Of a DNA stretch of 64,000 bases, positions 50,108 to 58,060 are shown piece by piece. The stretch comes from Salsipaludibacter sp963735045 (lineage in GTDB: Bacteria; Actinomycetota; Nitriliruptoria; Nitriliruptorales; Nitriliruptoraceae). The stretch lies in assembly GCA_963735045.1 (NCBI GenBank), contig CAVTIZ010000003.1, positions 186,001 to 250,000 on the forward strand, given 5' to 3'. Under the pieces are notes generated by a model. It was not told the origin of the DNA and made no database searches. It saw only the letters and a list, made by a program, of their open reading frames with translations. The translations under genes were made by a program, and so were the position numbers. Within the stretch, counting starts at the first letter, position 1. Each line of letters opens with the position of its first letter.

Positions 50108-53100
50108 ATGGTGCGTCTGCGACTGCTCGGACCGATCGAGGTGCGGGCCGAGTCGGACGGTCCGTGGACACGACCGTCGCCCCAGCAGCGACACCTGCTC
50201 GCCCTGCTGGCTGCGCCCCCGTCCCAACCTCGCGACGCGGCCCTGCTGGCCGACACGATGTGGCACGGGGATCCGCCACCCAACGCCAATCGGCTGCTGC
50301 AGGGGCTGGTGTCACGGCTGCGCGCGGCGATGGGCCAGCTGCACGAGGGCGACGGACCCCTGCGCACGGTCGCGGGGGGGTGGCGGCTGGACCTGGCTGC
50401 CGATGACCTCGACACGCTCCGGTTCGAACAGGTGCTGGATCGCGCCGGCGACCGGGCCACGGCCACCGACCTGGACGGGGCCGGCACCCTGGTCGACGAG
50501 GCGCTGCACCTGTGGCGTGGCCGGCCGTTCGGCGACTACGCCGACGAACCCCTGGTCGCGGGCGAGGTCGCGCGGTTGGAGGAGCGGCGGCTGGAGGCGC
50601 TCGAGCTCGGGATCCGGGTCCGACTGGCCGCCGGGCACCACGGCGTCGCGATCGCCGAGCTGCGCGAGCTGCTCGTCGACCAGCCCCTGCGTGAGGGGTT
50701 GTGGGGGCTGCTGATGGTGGCGCTGTACCGGTCCGGGCGCCAGGCCGACGCGCTCGTGGCCTACCAGCGCGTCCGCGAGCGCCTGGTCGACGAGCTCGGC
50801 GTCGAGCCCGGCCCCGAGCTTCGCGGCCTGCACCAGCAGATCCTGCGCCACGACCTCGCGACCGGGGTCGGCGTCGTCGGATCGGGCCCCCCGCCGGTGC
50901 AGTTCGACGGGCTCCGCGGACTGCCGCGAGCACGGACCGCCCTGGTCGGGCGCACGGCCGAGCTGGACCTGCTGACCGACGTGCTCGCGGTCCACCAGGT
51001 CGTGACGATCGTCGGGCTGGGTGGCGTCGGCAAGACCAGGCTGGCCGTGGCGGCCGCGGAGGCGGCGGCACCCACCGTCGCGCAGGGCGGGTTCGTCGAC
51101 CTCACCCGGGTCTCGGCCGACCGGCTGGTTCGCGCCGTCGCCACCACCCTCGGCGTCGTGGAGCGAGCCCACGAACCCCTGGTCGACACGTTGGTGGAGC
51201 GTCTTCGACGTGGCCCGACGCTGGTGGTGCTGGACAACGTCGAACACCTGCTCGCCGAGGTCGGCGACCTGGTCGAACGCCTCACCACGGCCGCCCCCGA
51301 ACTGGTGGTGCTGGCGACCAGCCGGGAACGCCTCGGGGTGCCGGGGGAACACGTGGCTGCGATCGAGCCGCTGGCCGTCGCCCGGGTCGTGCGGCCGTCG
51401 TCGGTCGACGACGGGGGATGGGCGGCCCCGGGGGCCGTCGACGCCACGGCGTCGACCCGTGCGTTGGCCGGCAGCCACGCCCTGTCCGACGCCGCGGTGA
51501 TGTTCCTGGACCGGGTGCGGGACACCGTGCCCGACGTCGTGGCGGACCCGGGGCGCCTGGAGGCGGTGTGTCGTCGACTCGACGGTCTGCCGCTGGCGAT
51601 CGAGCTGGCCGCCGCGCGGTGCGCGTCGCTGGGCATCGACGGGTTGTTGGCCGGACTGGACGACCGCCTGCGGCTGCTGACGGCGGCGGGGGGACCGGCC
51701 CGACACCGGTCGCTGCGCGCCGTGCTGGACTGGTCCCACGACCTGCTCGACGACGACGAGCAACGGTCGTTCCGACGGTTGGGCGTGTTCACCGGCAGCT
51801 TCGACCTGGCCGCGGCGACCGCCGTGGCCGCACCGGGTGAGGTCGCCATCGGGCCCCGCCCGGCGGCCACCGACGTCGCGGCCCGGTCGCGCACGGCCGA
51901 CCTGGTCGGGCGGTTGGCCGACAAGAGCCTCGTGGTCCACCGCGACGGCGCCGACGGCAGTCGCTGGCGACTGCTGGACACCGTGCGCGACTACGCCCTG
52001 GAGCGGCTCGCGACCGACGGCGACGTCCGGGGCGTGCGGCGTCGGTACCGCGAGTGGGCGGTGGCCGAGGCAGATCACCTGCGGTCGCGGATGGACGCGG
52101 GCGAACGCTGGCGCGAGGTGTTCCACGAGGTCGAGGCGGACCTGCGCGCGGCCCTGGGGACCCCCGACGTCGATGCCGACCGGGGGTGGGACGCCGGCGT
52201 GGAGGGCGAGCGGCTCGGGTTGGCCTTCGACGTGGCGGCGCTGCAGGCACGCAGCGGCTCCTACTCCAGTGCACAGGAGGCCTATGCCACGGCCACGGCG
52301 TTGGCACGGGTGGCCGGTGGTCCCGACGACCTCGCCCGTGCCGCCCTGGGGGCGTCGGCGTCCGGGATGCTGTTCGGCGTGTCGGACCGCCAGCGCGTCG
52401 ACTGGTTGGAGGAGGCCCTGGCGGCCCAACGCGACCGGCCCACCGCGGTGCGCGTCCGCCTGCTGGCCCGGCTCGCCCTGGAGTTGTACTGGCTGGTCGA
52501 TCGCGAGCGGAGCCTGGAGCTGGCCGACGAGGCGATCGGCCTGGCCCGCCGCGTCGGCGATGCCGCGGCCCACGCCGAGGCCCTGATGGCCCTGCACTAC
52601 CTGACGCGGGGGCCCGAGGCCACGGCGGAGCGGTTGGCCCTGTCGTCCGAGGTGGTCGCGCGGGCCGAGCGGGGCGGGGCCACCGAGCTCGCCCTGGCCG
52701 GGCGCGCCGCACACGTCGTCGACCTGTTGGCGGCCGGGGACCTGACCGGGGTCGAGGCGCAGCTGGGCGTGCTGTGGGAGGCTGCCGAGCGGCTCCAGCG
52801 ACCGGCGTTCCAGTGGTACACCGACGTGTACCGGCTCGTGCTGGCCCTGCTCGCCGGGGACTTCGAGGACGCGGACACCCTGGCCACCACCGCCATCGCC
52901 GCCGGCCGGCAGGTGGCCGAGTTCTCGGTCGGCCTGTACTTCGCCGAGGCGATCACCGACCTGCGGGATCCCGGGCCGGCGCTGCGACGCGAACGAGGCG
53001 CCCGCTTCGACGAGTTGGATCGGCGCTTCCCCGGAGTCCTCGTGTGGCGTTGCCTCGGCCTGCTCAACGAGTTGGCCCTGGTGCATCCCGGCTCGCGGTC

Positions 53101-53677
53101 GGTCACCTCGCCGCCCCTGCCGGCGGTCCGCCACGACGGGGTGAGGCGCCTCCGTGGTCGGGCCCGCCGACTCGCCGACGAGGTGTTGGACCCGACCCCG
53201 CGCGACGCCCACTGGCTGGTGGAGGCCTGCCTGTTGGCGGAGGTGGCGGCAGAGTTGGGCGACACGCACCTGGCCACCCGCCTGGGCCAGGTCCTGCGTC
53301 CGCACGCCGGCGGCCTGGCCGTGGCCGGGCGGGTCGGGGCGTGCCGCGGTGGTGTGTCACATGCCCTGGGGCTGGTCCGGGTGGTGGCCGGTGACCTCGA
53401 CGGGGCGATCCTGGACCTCGGGGACGCCGTGGACCTCCACGACCGGCTCGGCATGCGCCCGCACCTGGCACGAAGCCTGTCGGCCCTCGCCCATGCGCTG
53501 GACCAACGCGGTCGCGACGACGACGCCGACGGCGCCGAGGCCGCGCGTGGACGGGCCGCGGCGATCGGACAGGACCTGGAACCGTCAGGTGCCTCGCCGT
53601 CGGTTGCCTCGGCGTCGGCTGCCGCGTCGACACGTCGATCGACGAGTGTCGGCGCCGACGTGCCGGACCACGGCTGA
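50108..53677 (+). CDS. Giant SARP/AfsR-type transcriptional regulator (BTAD + NB-ARC + TPR)
   Basis: An 1189-residue regulator. The N-terminal OmpR-like winged helix (VRLRLLGPIEVRAESDG, ANRLLQGLVSRLR) and BTAD domain (PLREGLWGLLMVALYRSGRQ, LVDELGVEPGPELRGLHQQI) are typical of SARPs. An NB-ARC/STAND ATPase follows with P-loop GLGGVGKT (K309), VLDNVEHLLAEV (Walker B) and GLPLAIELAAARCASLG. The C-terminal about 500 residues are Ala/Leu-rich helical repeats of TPR type. Such proteins switch on clusters of secondary or central metabolism after ligand binding and ATP exchange. No biosynthetic cluster is adjacent. ATG 50108; weak Shine-Dalgarno (GAGGGAT). Confidence 0.92.
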   Translation: MVRLRLLGPIEVRAESDGPWTRPSPQQRHLLALLAAPPSQPRDAALLADTMWHGDPPPNANRLLQGLVSRLRAAMGQLHEGDGPLRTVAGGWRLDLAADDLDTLRFEQVLDRAGDRATATDLDGAGTLVDEALHLWRGRPFGDYADEPLVAGEVARLEERRLEALELGIRVRLAAGHHGVAIAELRELLVDQPLREGLWGLLMVALYRSGRQADALVAYQRVRERLVDELGVEPGPELRGLHQQILRHDLATGVGVVGSGPPPVQFDGLRGLPRARTALVGRTAELDLLTDVLAVHQVVTIVGLGGVGKTRLAVAAAEAAAPTVAQGGFVDLTRVSADRLVRAVATTLGVVERAHEPLVDTLVERLRRGPTLVVLDNVEHLLAEVGDLVERLTTAAPELVVLATSRERLGVPGEHVAAIEPLAVARVVRPSSVDDGGWAAPGAVDATASTRALAGSHALSDAAVMFLDRVRDTVPDVVADPGRLEAVCRRLDGLPLAIELAAARCASLGIDGLLAGLDDRLRLLTAAGGPARHRSLRAVLDWSHDLLDDDEQRSFRRLGVFTGSFDLAAATAVAAPGEVAIGPRPAATDVAARSRTADLVGRLADKSLVVHRDGADGSRWRLLDTVRDYALERLATDGDVRGVRRRYREWAVAEADHLRSRMDAGERWREVFHEVEADLRAALGTPDVDADRGWDAGVEGERLGLAFDVAALQARSGSYSSAQEAYATATALARVAGGPDDLARAALGASASGMLFGVSDRQRVDWLEEALAAQRDRPTAVRVRLLARLALELYWLVDRERSLELADEAIGLARRVGDAAAHAEALMALHYLTRGPEATAERLALSSEVVARAERGGATELALAGRAAHVVDLLAAGDLTGVEAQLGVLWEAAERLQRPAFQWYTDVYRLVLALLAGDFEDADTLATTAIAAGRQVAEFSVGLYFAEAITDLRDPGPALRRERGARFDELDRRFPGVLVWRCLGLLNELALVHPGSRSVTSPPLPAVRHDGVRRLRGRARRLADEVLDPTPRDAHWLVEACLLAEVAAELGDTHLATRLGQVLRPHAGGLAVAGRVGACRGGVSHALGLVRVVAGDLDGAILDLGDAVDLHDRLGMRPHLARSLSALAHALDQRGRDDDADGAEAARGRAAAIGQDLEPSGASPSVASASAAASTRRSTSVGADVPDHG

Positions 53678-53695
53678 TCCGCGAACCCGGAGGAC

Positions 53696-53729
53696 GGCCG
53701 AACGACGTCGCCCCCGACGTCGTTCGGCC
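53696..53729 (+). terminator. Terminator of the SARP regulator
   Basis: Perfect 14-bp stem GGCCGAACGACGTC/GACGTCGTTCGGCC with a 6-nt loop, starting 18 bp after the stop codon. Between this and the YceI terminator (53730-54023) no gene is supported. Confidence 0.85.
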
Positions 53730-54023
53730 ATCGTCCGTCGGCCCACCGACGGACGAGGATGGTGCGGTCCTCCTGCCCCGGCGCCTCGAGCCCGGTTCCG
53801 CCCGCACGGTCGGGGTAGGCACCCGACCCGGTGCACACCCCGACCGAGGAGCTGGACTCCCCGCGCTCGTCGTCGTCCCGGTTCGGGACGACGCCCCCCT
53901 GCGCTGTTGCGAGTGTGGTGGGTGGTGTTGGCAGACTGTTGATGCCCCCACGACGGACCGCCCACGCAGGTCGCCCGGGGGCACCGACGGGGTCGTGCGT
54001 GGGCCGCGGCGGGGCTGGACACG

Positions 54024-54057
54024 ACGATGCGCCGACCCGAATGGGCCGGCGCATCGT
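54024..54057 (-). terminator. Terminator of the YceI gene
   Basis: Perfect 11-bp stem ACGATGCGCCG/CGGCGCATCGT, loop of 12 nt with partly pairing CCC/GGG, 17 bp beyond the YceI stop codon. Confidence 0.85.
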
Positions 54058-54074
54058 GGCAGGTGCGTGTGGGG

Positions 54075-54635
54075 TCAGGCGTCCTGCTTGATGGCGGACA
54101 GGTCGAACTCGAGGGTGACCTTCTCGCTGACCAGGACGCCGCCGGCGTCCAGGGGAGCGTTCCAGGTCAGGTTCCAGTCCTTGCGGTTGACCTGCAACCG
54201 GCCCTCGAACCCGATGCGCTCGTTGCCGAACGGGTCGGTGGCGGCACCGGTGTGCTCGAAGTCGATCGTGACCGACTTGGTGACGTCCTTGATCGTGAGG
54301 TCACCGGTGACACGGAAGGTGTCGTCGCCGGCCGACTCCACGTCGGTGGTGGCGAAGTGGATCTCGGGGTAGTTCTCCATGTCGAAGAAGTCGTTGGAGC
54401 GAAGGTGGTTGTCGCGGTCGTCGTTGCCGGTGTCGATGCTGGCGGCCTGGATGGTGACCGTCGCGGTCGAGTTGGCCGGGGTGTCCACGTCGAAGTGGCC
54501 GCTGCCGGAGAACTCCTTGAAGGCGCCGCGGACCTTGGTGACCATCGCGTGGCGGGCGACGAAGCCGAGGCGCGAGTGGCTGTCGTCCAACACGTACTGG
54601 CCGGTCAGGGTCTCGGGAAGGGTGGTGGTACTCAT
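54075..54635 (-). CDS. YceI family polyisoprenoid-binding-like protein
   Basis: A 186-residue lipocalin-like barrel of the YceI family. The order is GQYVLDDSHSRLGFVARHAM, VRGAFKEFSGSGHFD, ATVTIQAASIDTGNDDRDNHLRSNDFFD, YPEIHFATTDVES and TVTIDFEHTGAATDPFGNERIGFEG. There is no signal peptide, so unlike E. coli YceI this is cytoplasmic. Members bind isoprenoid quinones or amide-type ligands; the cargo is unknown here. AGGAG lies 8 bp before ATG 54635. The upstream region carries two matching inverted repeats (54680-54726). It ends at a strong terminator. Confidence 0.92.
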   Translation of the reverse strand: MSTTTLPETLTGQYVLDDSHSRLGFVARHAMVTKVRGAFKEFSGSGHFDVDTPANSTATVTIQAASIDTGNDDRDNHLRSNDFFDMENYPEIHFATTDVESAGDDTFRVTGDLTIKDVTKSVTIDFEHTGAATDPFGNERIGFEGRLQVNRKDWNLTWNAPLDAGGVLVSEKVTLEFDLSAIKQDA

Positions 54636-54679
54636 CGTGTGGCTCCTGGAGGGTGGGGTGGGGAGGGATCGGGAAACAG

Positions 54680-54726
54680 TTGAGGCTTCAACCTTGCACC
54701 CACCACAACTTCCATTGAGGGTTCAA
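54680..54726. promoter_or_regulatory. Paired inverted-repeat operators upstream of YceI gene
   Basis: TTGAGGCTTCAA (54680-54691) and TTGAGGGTTCAA (54715-54726) each contain TTGA-N4-TCAA, with centres 35 bp apart, 45-91 bp upstream of the YceI start. The form TTGAA-N3-TCAA on the other strand recalls MarR-family sites. The pair flanks the likely promoter region. Regulator not encoded here. Confidence 0.6.
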
Positions 54727-54812
54727 GTATTCCGACAGGACCCGGCCACTCGGGAGAAACCGTGTGAACCCCGCCGGCACGCCCCCACCCGGACCCGTCC
54801 ACCGGCCCCGCA

Positions 54813-56156
54813 TCAGCCCCACCCCGGCCACCCCGGTCCCACCCCGGCCACCCCGGTCCCACCCCGGCCACCCCGGTCCCACCCCGGCCACCCCGGCCAC
54901 CCCGGTCCCACCCCGGTCCCACCCCGGTCCCACCCCGGTCCCACCCCGGCCACCACCCCGGCCAAGCGCCGCCCAGCCCCGGCCGCGGCACCCCCGCCCC
55001 CGGCTCCATCGTCATCGTGGGCGATCCTGCCGGGATACCGGTCGAAGCGCTCACGGTGGTCAGCGACGGTCGGGCTCGGTGGGTTCGGGGCCGGACGGGG
55101 GAGCGGACGGGGGGCCGGACGGGGGGGCGGACGGGGGTCGGGCGGGGGTCCGGGCGGGGGGCCGTGGGAGGCACGCAGCACCGGCGGGCAGGGTTCGCGA
55201 TGCACGACGGGCTCCGGGTCTTCGCTGCCGTCCAGCAGGGCCAGCAGTCGGAGCACGGCCCACCTGCCCATGGCCTCGTGTGGCAGGGCCATGGTGGTCA
55301 GGGGCGGGTCGAGGCCCTCGGCCAACGCCTCGTGGTCGTCGAAGCCGACCACCGACAGGTCGCCCGGGATCGACCGGCCACGCGCACGCGCTGCCTGGTA
55401 GACGCCACTGGCCATGCGGTCGTTGAAGCAGAACACGGCGGTGGGGGGCCGTGGCAGGTCCAGCAGCGTGGCGACGGCGGTCCGGGCCCCGACCGGCGTG
55501 ATGGGGTCGTCGGTGGACACGACCAGGTCGGGGTCGAAGGCCAGGCCGGCCTCGTGCAGGGCCCGCCGGTAGCCCGCCAACCGGAGCCGGACGGCGGGGA
55601 CGTCGTGGTCGTCGTTGATGAACCCGATGCGACGATGGCCGGCACTCGTCAGCAGCGCCGTGGCGTCGTGGCCCCCGACCTCGTCGTCGGGCACGACCGC
55701 CGACAGCCGGTGGTCGGGGTCGTAGGCGTCCAGCAGCACGACCGGGAGGTCCTCGGTCAGTTCCGGGATGGTCAGGGCACGGTGGAACAGGGCGCCGAAC
55801 ACCAGCCCGTCGACCCGGCGGTCCCGCAGGGCCTGGACCGCGTCGACCTCGCGCTCGGGATCGCCCTCGGTGTTGGCCACCAGCAGCATGTAGCCCCGTT
55901 CGCGGGCGGCGGCCTGGGCGCCCGCGACCATCGCCCACCCGACCGAGGTCGTGGCCAGCCGGTCCGACAGCAACGCGATCGTGCGGGTCTGGGACGTGCG
56001 CAGGCTGCTGGCGACGAGGTCGCGGCGGTAGCCCAGTTGCTTGGCGACCGAGCGGACCCGACGTCGCGTGTCCTCGGCCAGGCGGGTCTCGGCATTGCTG
56101 AGCACCAGTGACACGGTGGTCTTGGAGACCCCGGCGACCTTGGCGACGTCGGCCAT
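54813..56156 (-). CDS. LacI-family transcriptional regulator with read-on tail
   Basis: A 447-codon frame whose first about 331 residues are a full LacI-family repressor: helix-turn-helix (MADVAKVAGVSKTTVSLVLS), a hinge, and a periplasmic-binding-fold sensor ending at VVHREPCPPVLRAS. The remaining about 116 residues are Pro/Arg then Gly/Trp/Pro-rich, encoded by a dispersed hairpin (55013-55058) and by a 9/11-bp minisatellite (54816-54960). They have no LacI counterpart. The native stop codon seems to have been lost, or the tail is translated. It probably controls the adjacent sugar-transport genes; see the operator at 60494-60511. No Shine-Dalgarno before ATG 56156. Confidence 0.88.
   Translation of the reverse strand: MADVAKVAGVSKTTVSLVLSNAETRLAEDTRRRVRSVAKQLGYRRDLVASSLRTSQTRTIALLSDRLATTSVGWAMVAGAQAAARERGYMLLVANTEGDPEREVDAVQALRDRRVDGLVFGALFHRALTIPELTEDLPVVLLDAYDPDHRLSAVVPDDEVGGHDATALLTSAGHRRIGFINDDHDVPAVRLRLAGYRRALHEAGLAFDPDLVVSTDDPITPVGARTAVATLLDLPRPPTAVFCFNDRMASGVYQAARARGRSIPGDLSVVGFDDHEALAEGLDPPLTTMALPHEAMGRWAVLRLLALLDGSEDPEPVVHREPCPPVLRASHGPPPGPPPDPRPPPRPAPRPLPRPAPNPPSPTVADHRERFDRYPGRIAHDDDGAGGGGAAAGAGRRLAGVVAGVGPGWDRGGTGVGPGWPGWPGWDRGGRGGTGVAGVGPGWPGWG
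54816..54960. repeat. C-rich minisatellite of 9- and 11-bp units
   Basis: Units ACCCCGGCC and ACCCCGGTCCC are repeated about a dozen times in mixed order. It falls inside the read-on part of the LacI gene and codes there for Gly/Trp/Pro repeats. Confidence 0.85.
55013..55058. repeat. Dispersed hairpin element, copy B
   Basis: Arms CATCGTGGGCG (55013-55023) and CGCTCACGGTG (55048-55058) pair over 11 positions, two of them G-T/T-G. The loop ATCCTGCCGGGATACCGGTC aligns with that of the copy at 44904-44955. The paired changes keep the fold, suggesting selection at the RNA or single-strand level. Confidence 0.75.
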
Positions 56157-56230
56157 CGTGGTGCGCCGGCCGGGTGGCGGCGCGGGGAGGGGGACGGGGC
56201 CATGGTGGACCTGGGCGTCGGTGACGTCGT

Positions 56231-57157
56231 TCAGTCCGGAAGGTAGGTGGACAGCGGCGTGGGATCGGTCAGGGTCGCGAAGTCCGGTCCGGCACGGTTG
56301 ACGAACCCGAGCACCTGGAGGCCCCCGGCACGGTCGGCCACGACCTTGTTGCTGTAGGTGCCGGGTTCGCCCAGCGGCACGGCCCGGTCCACGTGGGCCG
56401 GGCCCAGTGGCCCGTCCATCGGGGCGAGGTAGCTGCCGGCGCGCACGTGGGGACTGCGGCGTTCGGGGACCAGCCCGTCCGGGTCGTAGCTGAACGCCAG
56501 GAAGTGGCGGTCGTCGACGGTGACCACCTGCGGCACCTCGAGGTGGCCCAACCCCGTCGGTGGGGTGAGGGGAGGCCGGACCTCCCAGTCGACCAGGTCA
56601 CGTGACCACGCCAGCCCGATGACACCGGCGCCGGTGGTGGGACCATCGGGCAGGCGGGCCGTGACCAGCGCGTGGAACCCGTCGCCGTCGGGGTCGGACA
56701 TGACCCACGGGTCTCGCCAGGCCTGGTCGTGCCAGCGATGGTCGTCGAGGCGTTCGTACCACCGGGGGTCGGCCTCCAGGACCGGGTTGTCCGGGTGGGG
56801 GGTCCAGTCGTGCAGGTCCGGGGAGGTGGCCAGCCCGATGCGCTGCACCAACCCGTCCTCGGCCCGGCTGCAGGCGGTGTGCAGCATCGCCCAGCCGTGC
56901 GTCGGATGGGCCACGACCGAGCCGGTCCACAACGCCAGGTCGTCCCAGGACCCGCCCCGCCCGGGCTCGAGCACGACCCCGTGGTCGGTCCAGGTCCGCA
57001 GGTCGGGCGAGGTGGCGTGCCCGATGGTGGCGTGGAAGTGGCGCAGGTCGGGGTCGCCGAGACGTCGCGGCGCCCGCAGGTGGAACAGGTGGTGGGTGTC
57101 GCCGTCGTCGGCGGTCCAGAAGTCCCACATCCAGTGGTCGTCGAGGCGCAACGTCAC
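56231..57157 (-). CDS. GH32-like glycoside hydrolase (beta-fructosidase clan)
   Basis: A 308-residue five-bladed propeller enzyme of the GH32/GH68 type, related to levanases and beta-fructofuranosidases. Hallmarks: the N-terminal WDFWTADDGDTHHLFHL with the nucleophile-type Asp, HATSPDLRTWTDHG, the central WRDPWV (RDP) and HLEVPQV (acid/base Glu, in place of the usual EC/ECP). It has no signal peptide, and no C-terminal beta-sandwich, so it is short. It may act on imported sucrose or fructo-oligosaccharides. It lies between the LacI regulator and the ABC permease genes, all on the minus strand. Confidence 0.82.
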   Translation of the reverse strand: MTLRLDDHWMWDFWTADDGDTHHLFHLRAPRRLGDPDLRHFHATIGHATSPDLRTWTDHGVVLEPGRGGSWDDLALWTGSVVAHPTHGWAMLHTACSRAEDGLVQRIGLATSPDLHDWTPHPDNPVLEADPRWYERLDDHRWHDQAWRDPWVMSDPDGDGFHALVTARLPDGPTTGAGVIGLAWSRDLVDWEVRPPLTPPTGLGHLEVPQVVTVDDRHFLAFSYDPDGLVPERRSPHVRAGSYLAPMDGPLGPAHVDRAVPLGEPGTYSNKVVADRAGGLQVLGFVNRAGPDFATLTDPTPLSTYLPD

Positions 57158-57163
57158 GGTGGT

Positions 57164-58060
57164 TCAGCCCTTCACGCCGGACGAGGCCACGCCCTGGACG
57201 AAGTAGCGCTGGAAGATCAGGAAGATGATCAGCAGCGGCAGGGTCATCAGGCCGGCGTAGGCCATGATGTCGCCCCACTGGATCGGTGGGGTGGTCTGGA
57301 AGGTGCCGATGCCCAGTGGCAGCGGTCGCACGGCCACGCCCCGCGTCACCATCACCGGCCACAGGAACTGGCCCCACGAGAACAGGAAGCCCAGGATCGC
57401 CATGGTGGCGTAGGCCGGCTTGGCCAACGGCGCGATGACACTGGTGAACGTGCGCACCGGCCCGGCCCCGTCGACGCGCGCCGCCTCCTCCAGTTCCACC
57501 GGGATGTCGAGGAAGAAGGTGTAGAAGAGGTAGATGTAGAGCGGGTTGGCGATGAACGGCAGGATCTGGATCGCGTAGGTGTCGAGCATGTTGACCTGCG
57601 CGCCCATGAACAGCAGTGGCACGGCCAGGGCCTCGAACGGGATGATGATGAGTGCGACCATGACGGCGACCATCACGTTCCGGCCACGGAACTTCAGGCG
57701 TGCCAACGCGTAGCCGAACAGGCTGTTCACGACCAGCCCGCCTCCGACGATGATGGTCGAGATCAGCACGGAGTTGAAGAACACCCGGACCACCGAGGCG
57801 CGCTCGATGGCGTTGCCGTAGTTCTCCAGGCCCACCGTGGGCGATGGCCACAGCGCGCCCAGCGAACCGCTGGACGACAGCACGACGTCGTCGGGCTTGA
57901 ACGACGAGATGAACATGTAGACCAGCGGGAACAGGAAGAAGATCGCCAGGGCGACCATGACCACGTACATCCAGGCATCGCGGGGCTTGAGCCTGGTGGT
58001 GGTCCCGGACGTGCCCAGCCCGGCGTCATCGATGGGGGTGTCGGTGGCGGTGGAGCTCAT
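57164..58060 (-). CDS. Carbohydrate ABC transporter permease (MalG-type)
   Basis: A 298-residue six-helix permease. An N-terminal helix (AWMYVVMVALAIFFLFPLVY) follows a short cytosolic head. The family loop for the ATPase is IPVELEEAARVDGAGP, and the C-terminus reads FQRYFVQGVASSGVKG as in MalG-type proteins. Full length. Its ATG overlaps the stop codon of the upstream permease by 1 bp (TGATG). No ATPase gene is in this locus, so a shared MsmK-type ATPase elsewhere is likely (inference). Confidence 0.93.
   Translation of the reverse strand: MSSTATDTPIDDAGLGTSGTTTRLKPRDAWMYVVMVALAIFFLFPLVYMFISSFKPDDVVLSSSGSLGALWPSPTVGLENYGNAIERASVVRVFFNSVLISTIIVGGGLVVNSLFGYALARLKFRGRNVMVAVMVALIIIPFEALAVPLLFMGAQVNMLDTYAIQILPFIANPLYIYLFYTFFLDIPVELEEAARVDGAGPVRTFTSVIAPLAKPAYATMAILGFLFSWGQFLWPVMVTRGVAVRPLPLGIGTFQTTPPIQWGDIMAYAGLMTLPLLIIFLIFQRYFVQGVASSGVKG

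Noticed and set aside
50312..53305. Large antisense frame of the SARP regulator
   Set aside because: Gln/Gly/Arg-rich shadow; no recognisable domain.
53730..54023. Possible small gene between the two terminators
   Set aside because: The frames are Pro/Arg/Ser-rich without family motifs or ribosome-binding sites, and flanking hairpins explain the region.
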